Source of the DNA: Phialophora verrucosa
Taxonomy: Eukaryota > Ascomycota > Eurotiomycetes > Chaetothyriales > Herpotrichiellaceae
DNA: 64,000 nucleotides
Reading direction: 5' to 3'
NCBI GenBank assembly: GCA_002099365.1
Contig: MSED01000010.1
Coordinates: 620,001 to 684,000, forward strand
The position numbers were made by a program, and so were the translations under genes. The notes under the pieces were generated by a model. It did no database searches, was not told the DNA's origin, and saw nothing but the letters and a program-made list of their open reading frames with translations. Each line of letters opens with the position of its first letter. The first letter of the stretch is position 1. Positions 57,241 to 64,000 of the stretch are shown piece by piece.

Positions 57241-60200
57241 ATGGCAGTCCCGGCGCCTCAGTCAGTCGCCAGCCAACCAATTCCCATCCCTGTAGGACTG
57301 GTTCATCAGCCACATGTTGAGGCTGCCACTGTTCCTCTCCCTCCCGCTCCCGAATCGCATCAACAACCGACACACTCTCTTCCATCCCAGAGTGCACCAC
57401 AAGTGTTTGCTCCTCTCCCTGTCCGTCCCGTCGCTGTGTCTCGAGGCGGACCACGAGCTCCAAAGTCGGAAGAGCAACGCATAGAAGAGGGCAGGTTGCC
57501 GCTTGTCATGGAGCATGAGGAAATGCCCATCCCACATCGTCCTAGTGGCGGTTCATCGTCAGGGTCGGATGAAGACGCGGTGGCATCCTCTACATACACA
57601 TACCCTACCGGCTCTTACGACACTCCTGATGGTACCGTGACCTACACTCCTACCTCCACCATTTCCGCATACACGCCGTCAACGGGTTTCTCATCGGGAC
57701 TATCGTCGTGGAACTCATACGGCCCCAGACCGAGGGGTGGAAGTGGTGGCCCACAAAGCATGGATCGATCGTTTTCAGAAACTGCTGCGGCCTCGTCGAA
57801 CGACCCGCGCCTTTCAAGACCAGGGGCTCCTCTGCGCACCCCGTCCAATACATATGCTCCTCCGCGAAAGCCCCCGCAGTTTCTGTCCCTCAATTCGAAA
57901 CGAATGCATTCAAACTCAATGCGAAGCTCAAGACGGGACCCAAATGCGCAGTACAAGGCACAAGAGAAGGCTTACGTCCAGCGAGTGCGACAACAACCAC
58001 AAGAATGGGATGTGAACGACCCTCGCACGCCGAGTATTGGATACAGCACAGATGACGAGACCGACGATGAGTCCCCTTCTGCTGAGCATCAGTTCGATGA
58101 TCCGTACGACCCCGAGACACTGATGTTCCTGGGCAACGAGGAGAATCTGCAGCCAACGGAGGAGGAACTGAAAAACTCCCAGAACCGAGAGCGACTCGAG
58201 TGGCACTCAATGTTGGCTTCTGTCCTCAAAGGAGACGTCGTCAAGCAAGAGAAGCAGAGGCTTATTGGCACGACTGAGCAAAAGACCAAGTCGGAGCTAG
58301 GCTCAGAGATCTGGCTGGGTGCAAGAGCCAAATACTATGGCCGTCCGCTGCAAATGCAAAAGAAGCTTATTGAGGAATGTCGTACTAACATTGGCCCTAT
58401 CATCGAGTCGATCATTGCGTTTGAGATCAAAGGCGAAACCGTCGTGGGCAAGTCACCGCTGGAGCAAGTCGAAGAGGCTGTTGCAAACATAGAGAAATGC
58501 GAATGGCTGTACTCTTCCCGCAGAGAGCTTGAAGCCGCACAGCCCAGGGCCGCCTCTGACGCCTTCAGGCAGAGTTGCGATGCTATCATATCATGGCACA
58601 ACGTCACCCAGTCAATCAACACCGAGCTCGCTGTTCTTCAATCCTGGGTTGGTAACCCCGAGCTCGACTTCACCAGGCAGAAACGAAGGTCGAGCAACGA
58701 GGGTGACCTGTCTGACGATTCTTCCTTCATCGACCGCATCCTGAAAGAGGATGGCCTCAAATCGTTGCAGGGTGATAAGAGCATGTTCCTAGCAATCAGC
58801 GAGGTCATCAACAAGGCCAAAAGCACATTGATCGAGAATGCAGAAGCTTTCGCTGCGCGGCACCTGCCTCCCTACATCGAGGAGCTGCTTACCTTGATCA
58901 ACTTTCCCTCTCGGCTCATTCAGGAGATCATCCGCATGCGGTTGTCATACGCGAAGAAAATGAAGGAGTCGGCTCAGCAGTCAACCATGATCATCGACCA
59001 AATGATTGCACAGTTCCAGATTCTAATGCGTCTCGCCTGTCTGATCAAGCAAGAGTATCTGGCTATGTCGCACCCCGAGCCCGGCTGGGATTTGCCGCCC
59101 TGCATCGATGAGAACTTCGACTCGGTCATCGTGGAAGCGCTCAAGTTTTACTTCAAAATGCTGAATTGGAAGCTCGGTGCCAACAAGAACACTTTCCGCG
59201 AGGCAGAAATTCTCGAGCAGGAGTGGGGCTTCTCAAACGAGATCGGACGACAACTCGAAGGGGGCGACATCGAAGTTGCAGAACAATTCAGCTCTCTGAC
59301 GGCCAAGTCTTTGCTCCGTCTGACCGCTTCATTCGAGCGCGAGCTTCGAAGCAAACCAGATGAGAGCTCGCAGGAGATGGAGAAACGATACAAGGCCAGT
59401 CTAGACTCGGTCCGCGTCCGACAAAGAAAGCTGTTCCGCTTCTCGCGTATCCTCCGCCAGCAGTTTGAGAATGCGACAGAATTCAACCTCAGCATGGACG
59501 GAGAGGAAATGCGGGCGTTTGTAGAATCGCTTGTCATGTCCGGTCACTTCATGGTGGACATGGGTCCTAATAGTCCAAAAGGCGTTCACTTTGTCGCATC
59601 AGCTTCGCTATGGAACCGGCCCAAGGAAATCCAGTCGATTCTCGGTACATCGTATCACGAAGACGATGCAGCAGAAGATCCCTCGAATCCGTATATCTTG
59701 GTCATCCGGCCCGAAGATGAGTTGCACTGGGAAGGGCCTCGAATGGACGTTGATGTCCTGGAATTGCCAAACGATGTCAGGCTGGGTAGACTCCGGCTTG
59801 TGGCTGACGGATCCTCCCTTCGTCTTCAGGGCGCTCGCATTGAGTTTGCCAACGCCGTTGGCCGCGAATTGGACGTGGTTATCGAGCAGAGAGCAAATTT
59901 GTCTCGTGTGAACCTGGAACTCGGTAAGATTAAGAAGACGACGTTCAAGCTGTCCAACACAATCATGGAGAGCGTCGAGGTCATCCGATCGCAGAATGGT
60001 GGCATTGCGAGTCCTGAACTGGTGCAATCATGCTTTGCTTTTGCGACTGAGTTCGGCAAGCGATCCCTGACCTACATGGACGCCAACCGACGAATGATGA
60101 ACAATCTCAAGCTTACCCGACTTGCACTTGACTGGATCAGCTTCATCTGCGACGATTGTGATGCAGCCGATCGAAGGACCTTCAAGTGGGCTGTTGTCGC

Positions 60201-61563
60201 TCTAGAGTTTGCGATGGCCATGACCCGTGGGAGGAATATCCTGGATGTTAGTGAAGAGGATTACAAGCGCATTAGGGTCAAGGTTGCTGGCTGCATGTCC
60301 GTGCTCATCTCGCACTTCGACATCATGGGGGCGAGGTCGACCCTTGCTGCACAACAAGAGAAATCGCGGATGGAGGCGATGAGCGGCACGAACAAGCGTC
60401 TGGACTACAACAAACTGCGGAATGACGAGGATTGCCGCAAGGAAATGTGTGAGCAAAGAATGAGTGAGCTCAACGCCATCGACCAGGCTCGTGAAGAACG
60501 CGGCACGAAGACATCACTGGGACGAGTGCTGGAGGGGTCGAACGAGGCTGATCGCTCGCTAACCTTCTTGTCCTCCTCCGCAACGAACATTACCATGCGA
60601 TGGCAGCAAGGCCAATTCGTCGGCGGCGGCACATTCGGCTCCGTCTATGCAGCTCTCAACCTCGACACTGGAACTCTGATGGCCGTCAAGGAAATCCGCC
60701 TGCAAGACCCACAACTGATTCCGACCATTGTGAAGCAGATCGGTGACGAGATGGGTGTCCTTGCCGTGCTTGACCATCCCAACATTGTCTCTTACTATGG
60801 CATCGAAGTCCATCGTGACAAGGTTTATATCTTTATGGAATACTGCTCCGGTGGTTCTGTTGCTGGTCTGCTTGAGCATGGCCGCATCGAGGACGAAACG
60901 GTCATTATGGTATATGCGCTGCAGATGTTGGAAGGATTGGCCTATCTGCACTCGGCACATATTGTCCACCGCGATATCAAGCCAGAGAACGTGCTGCTCG
61001 ACCACAACGGCGTCATCAAATATGTCGACTTTGGCGCGGCAAAGATCATCGCACGACAAGGACAGACCATGATGGCACCGGAACCTGCTCAGGCTCGTCC
61101 CAGTGTTGAACCGGGTCAGCTTGCAAGGCAACCACAGAAGACGATGACCGGCACTCCGATGTACATGTCCCCGGAAGTCATCCGCGGAGACGGACCGGCA
61201 ACATCAAGGTTCTCGGGAGCCGCGGATATATGGTCCCTTGGATGTGTCATCTTGGAGATGGCGACGGGTCGTCGGCCTTGGTCGACGTTGGACAACGAAT
61301 GGGCGATCATGTATAACATTGCCCAAGGCAATCCACCTCAGCTGCCCTCTGAGGATCAGCTGAGCCCGGCGGGTATTGACTTCCTGAAGAAGTGCTTTGA
61401 AAGAGATCCGGCCAAGAGAAGCTCGGCAGCTGAGTTGTTGCAGCATCCATGGATCGTGGAGATCAGACGGCTGGTGGTGGATGACACCGAAGTCCAAACA
61501 CCGAGGAGCGATTCCAGTGGAAGCATGTCACTCCCAACTCGACACAACTCGGCAACATCATGA
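57241..61563 (+). CDS. sskB: MAP kinase kinase kinase of the HOG/SAPK pathway (SskB/Ssk2/Wis4 type)
   Basis: 1440 aa, apparently a single exon starting at the only in-frame ATG. An N-terminal Pro/Ser-rich region (about 1-250) is followed by a long conserved helical regulatory domain (about 370-1110), which in Ssk2-type kinases receives the Ssk1 response-regulator signal. The C-terminal Ser/Thr kinase domain has the glycine loop GGGTFGSVY near 1125, the VAIK-type Lys in MAVKEIRL, HRDIKPENVL near 1241, DFG in KYVDFGAAK near 1261 and the activation segment GTPMYMSPEVIRG. It phosphorylates the Pbs2-type MAPKK in osmotic and oxidative stress. Length and domain order match Aspergillus SskB. Cytosolic. 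Confidence 0.95.
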   Translation: MAVPAPQSVASQPIPIPVGLVHQPHVEAATVPLPPAPESHQQPTHSLPSQSAPQVFAPLPVRPVAVSRGGPRAPKSEEQRIEEGRLPLVMEHEEMPIPHRPSGGSSSGSDEDAVASSTYTYPTGSYDTPDGTVTYTPTSTISAYTPSTGFSSGLSSWNSYGPRPRGGSGGPQSMDRSFSETAAASSNDPRLSRPGAPLRTPSNTYAPPRKPPQFLSLNSKRMHSNSMRSSRRDPNAQYKAQEKAYVQRVRQQPQEWDVNDPRTPSIGYSTDDETDDESPSAEHQFDDPYDPETLMFLGNEENLQPTEEELKNSQNRERLEWHSMLASVLKGDVVKQEKQRLIGTTEQKTKSELGSEIWLGARAKYYGRPLQMQKKLIEECRTNIGPIIESIIAFEIKGETVVGKSPLEQVEEAVANIEKCEWLYSSRRELEAAQPRAASDAFRQSCDAIISWHNVTQSINTELAVLQSWVGNPELDFTRQKRRSSNEGDLSDDSSFIDRILKEDGLKSLQGDKSMFLAISEVINKAKSTLIENAEAFAARHLPPYIEELLTLINFPSRLIQEIIRMRLSYAKKMKESAQQSTMIIDQMIAQFQILMRLACLIKQEYLAMSHPEPGWDLPPCIDENFDSVIVEALKFYFKMLNWKLGANKNTFREAEILEQEWGFSNEIGRQLEGGDIEVAEQFSSLTAKSLLRLTASFERELRSKPDESSQEMEKRYKASLDSVRVRQRKLFRFSRILRQQFENATEFNLSMDGEEMRAFVESLVMSGHFMVDMGPNSPKGVHFVASASLWNRPKEIQSILGTSYHEDDAAEDPSNPYILVIRPEDELHWEGPRMDVDVLELPNDVRLGRLRLVADGSSLRLQGARIEFANAVGRELDVVIEQRANLSRVNLELGKIKKTTFKLSNTIMESVEVIRSQNGGIASPELVQSCFAFATEFGKRSLTYMDANRRMMNNLKLTRLALDWISFICDDCDAADRRTFKWAVVALEFAMAMTRGRNILDVSEEDYKRIRVKVAGCMSVLISHFDIMGARSTLAAQQEKSRMEAMSGTNKRLDYNKLRNDEDCRKEMCEQRMSELNAIDQAREERGTKTSLGRVLEGSNEADRSLTFLSSSATNITMRWQQGQFVGGGTFGSVYAALNLDTGTLMAVKEIRLQDPQLIPTIVKQIGDEMGVLAVLDHPNIVSYYGIEVHRDKVYIFMEYCSGGSVAGLLEHGRIEDETVIMVYALQMLEGLAYLHSAHIVHRDIKPENVLLDHNGVIKYVDFGAAKIIARQGQTMMAPEPAQARPSVEPGQLARQPQKTMTGTPMYMSPEVIRGDGPATSRFSGAADIWSLGCVILEMATGRRPWSTLDNEWAIMYNIAQGNPPQLPSEDQLSPAGIDFLKKCFERDPAKRSSAAELLQHPWIVEIRRLVVDDTEVQTPRSDSSGSMSLPTRHNSATS

Positions 61564-62060
61564 GAGAGCAGGAGGTAGACGTAGTCTATATTAATAGCGA
61601 GCCTGTACAACCCCGCGGCCGAATTCGAGATACACAGTACTATTCCGACTATGTACATCGAGGCGTTGCTCCGCCTTCTGGTTTCTGCTGTTTCCCTTGC
61701 CCGCTTACGTTGCCATTCGTACTTCGTTTGCCTCGTATCTTCATCCGTTCATTCCCAGCTTTGAGATTGGTTCCTTGCAAACGTTTTGGCTCCATTCGGA
61801 GGGGAATCCAGAACCGGTTGCCTGACGTTGTCGTTTCGGGCACGTCGGCTTCCTACTTTAGCATGGAAACCGGAAACAACTCGCTTCGCGACTTCGGTCT
61901 CCCACCGTCTTGTCAAGCCCTCCATCCTACATTCGTTTGTGCACAACTTCAACATCCGTGAGCATTATTTCCGGGAATATTCATCTACTCATGTCTACGT
62001 CGTCCGCCACGTTCGTTGGATATCCATCTGTTCACGTTATGCATACGCGCCGAACCAGCA
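61564..62060. other. intergenic between kinase genes
   Basis: 497 bp containing the 3' end of the MAPKKK transcript and the promoter of the sphingoid kinase. No gene seen. Confidence 0.45.
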
Positions 62061-63818
62061 ATGGCAGATGTTGACAGATCCAGCAATGCTCTCTCAGACC
62101 CCTTCTCAGATCAAGCCGGAATCCAGGATGAACGAGATACAATTGCCGAAGCGACATTAAGCATTGGCAGAAATGCCACCCTGACCCTCGGCACCGACGC
62201 GGTCATTGTCCTGGGTATATTTCTCTCCTGCGGGTTTCGAGGGCGTTTCTGACATGTCGCAGACGAGGGTGCACGCAGTGTAGGCGGCTTCAATTGTTTC
62301 GGATGCCTTCCTCAGAGTACGAATCATGCGCATCATGCGGGGCGACGACTGACTGCCAGACCAGGAACGACGAATACCCGATCCATTCCTTACTTCAATG
62401 TCCTCTGGACGGAAACCGTCAAAGGCGACCTCACCATTCACTATGCGAAGCCCATCTCGAAGTCCCCAAACTCTGCCGTCCGCGTCGCCTACATCAACTA
62501 CACACTCGAGAACTCGACAGCACAATTTGAAAAGGCAGAGAGATGGGTCCAACGACTGCTGGATCGGGCATACGGACATGCCCAGCGCAAGAAGAGGATA
62601 AAGGTATTGATAAATCCTTTCGGTGGAAAAGGCAGAGCGGTCAAACAATACAGTAAAGAGATCGAGCCGATATTTGCTGCAGCGAGGTGCGAGGTTGACG
62701 CCGAAAGAACTACACATCGTGGGCATGCCATCGAGATTGCCGAGAACCTCGACATCAATGCCTACGACGTTATGGCCAGCTGTTCTGGCGACGGACTGCC
62801 ACACGAGTGTATCAACGGACTCGCAAAGAAACCCAACGCCGCGGAAGCTCTGAGGAAGGTCGCCGTCGTCCAGCTTCCTTGTGGCACCGGCAACGGCATG
62901 TCGTGGAACTTGAATGGCACAGGAGATTGCAGCATGGCGGCACTATGCATCGTCAAAGGTGTGCGGACGCCGCTCGATCTCGTTAGCATCACGCAAGGGG
63001 ACACCAGGACGCTCTCGTTCCTTTCGCAGTCTCTAGGAATCGTGGCTGAGAGCGATCTGGGAACGGAGAACGTCCGTTGGATGGGAGACGCACGATTCTA
63101 CTATGGATTTCTGGTTCGGCTGATGGGGAAGACACTCTATCCCGTCGACATTGCCGTGAAGACGGAGATCGAGAACAAGCAGAACATCAAGCGACACTAC
63201 GCCGAGCACATGGCCAAAAGGGCAACTAAGGCAGCAATAACAAAGTCTGATCTGGACGGGCCTCTGGACACATCAACAGGACTTGGTCTCCCGCCTCTGC
63301 AATATGGCACCGTTAGAGATCCTCTCCCCACCGGCGATGGCTGGACCCCGTTGCAGCATTATCCGAACCTGGGAAACTTCTACTGCGGCAACATGACGAT
63401 GATGGCAGCAGACGCGCCGTTCTTCCCCGCTTCTCTACCATCTGACGGTTTGATGGATCTGGTCACCATCGACGGCGACATTCCGCGAAGAAATGCCGTT
63501 GACCTGCTACTTTCAGTGCCCAACAATGCCTTCTTCGATAAGGAACCTGTCAGGTACCGCAAAGTGAGTGCTGTTCGTGTGATTCCGCGGTATGGAACAC
63601 TGGCAGAATCGACCACGGAGAACAAGAAAAAGGCAAGCCGAGGCGAAGGTTGTTTCGCAGTGGACGGTGAGAAGATGCCCTTTGAGGCCTTCCAGATCGA
63701 GGTCCACAAGGGTCTAGGAACAGTGTTGAGTCGAAGAACAGGTGTATACGAGGCGCCTGGGCCAAAAGGCTGGGAAGAGATTGATGTCGCAGCTGTTGCT
63801 GGAGCGCAAGGGCAGTAG
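62061..63818 (+). CDS. sphingoid long-chain base kinase (LCB4/LCB5-like)
   Basis: 562 aa, two exons (62061-62214, 62284-63818). Diacylglycerol-kinase-type catalytic domain with the nucleotide-binding VLINPFGGKGRA near residue 158, the GDG motif in CSGDGLPHECING near 216 (Asp essential for ATP binding) and LPCGTGNGMSWNL. The C-terminal lobe has LGNFYCGNMTMM, LMDLVTIDG and FAVDGEKMPFE. It phosphorylates phytosphingosine and dihydrosphingosine to long-chain base phosphates, acting at ER/Golgi or endosomal membranes. The intron falls inside the N-terminal region (IVLG/GFNCFGC). Intact and housekeeping in character. The last 180 bases of the window after the stop show no gene. Confidence 0.93.
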
Positions 63819-64000
63819 GCAGGATGAAGAGGAGACGCGATCTGTTGGGATTGAATTTTGAAAGAGTGCTCTAGCTTGTATAGAAAAGGATGCGAGGAGG
63901 AGGAGGCTGTGCTCTTGAAGCATGGCCGGCGTGTCAGTCAGCTTCGGGAGGTGGGTGTTTTTGGTTCGAACTTCAACTCTGGACATTACAACGCTCTGCG

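Overview
The window is nuclear DNA of a filamentous ascomycete (Pezizomycotina). Genes carry many 45-80 nt GT-AG introns, and there are Zn2Cys6 regulators, TRI12-type exporters, CYP65- and pisatin-demethylase-like P450s, type I Baeyer-Villiger monooxygenases (BVMOs) and a HOG-pathway MAPKKK. The density of redox enzymes would suit a Eurotiomycetes or black-yeast-like genome, but the order cannot be fixed from sequence alone. Exon models were built by hand; nearly all exon sums are divisible by three, which supports them.

Bases 1 to about 44,000 form an accessory metabolic cluster. From left to right: the 3' end of an MFS exporter; an HSL-type alpha/beta hydrolase; an NRPS-like A-T-reductase; a frameshifted SDR; three intact SDRs, two of them convergent paralogues; a broken CYP65-like P450; an EthD protein; BVMO 1; an intact MFS exporter; an epoxide hydrolase; a CYP65-like P450; a pisatin-demethylase-like P450; a cyclase-family protein; BVMO 2; a PRISE-type reductase with two stop codons; an 888-aa Zn2Cys6 regulator; a frameshifted SDR; a heavily decayed BVMO 3; and a 4CL-like CoA ligase. 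No polyketide synthase, multimodular NRPS or terpene cyclase is present. The enzyme set (hydroxylate, oxidise to ketone, BVMO ring expansion, hydrolase opening, CoA activation) reads better as modification or catabolism of an alicyclic or aromatic compound than as de novo scaffold synthesis, although a scaffold gene could lie left of the window.

Five genes in this part are damaged. Every premature stop that can be placed on a homologous codon is explained by a single C-to-T change in a CpA context. All five at positions where homologues have (or very probably have) Trp are TAG, never TGA. This is the footprint expected from RIP-like mutation, or alternatively of A-to-I-editable UAG codons.

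An AT-rich stretch near 44.3-44.5 kb marks the edge of the cluster. Beyond it lie conserved, intact genes: a membrane-anchored kelch protein, a repeat-rich secreted glycoprotein, an ammonium transporter, the SskB/Ssk2-type MAPKKK of the osmotic stress pathway, and a sphingoid-base kinase. They are separated by long (0.5-2.9 kb) intergenic regions in which I recognise no further genes. No tRNA, rRNA, CRISPR array or intact transposon was found.
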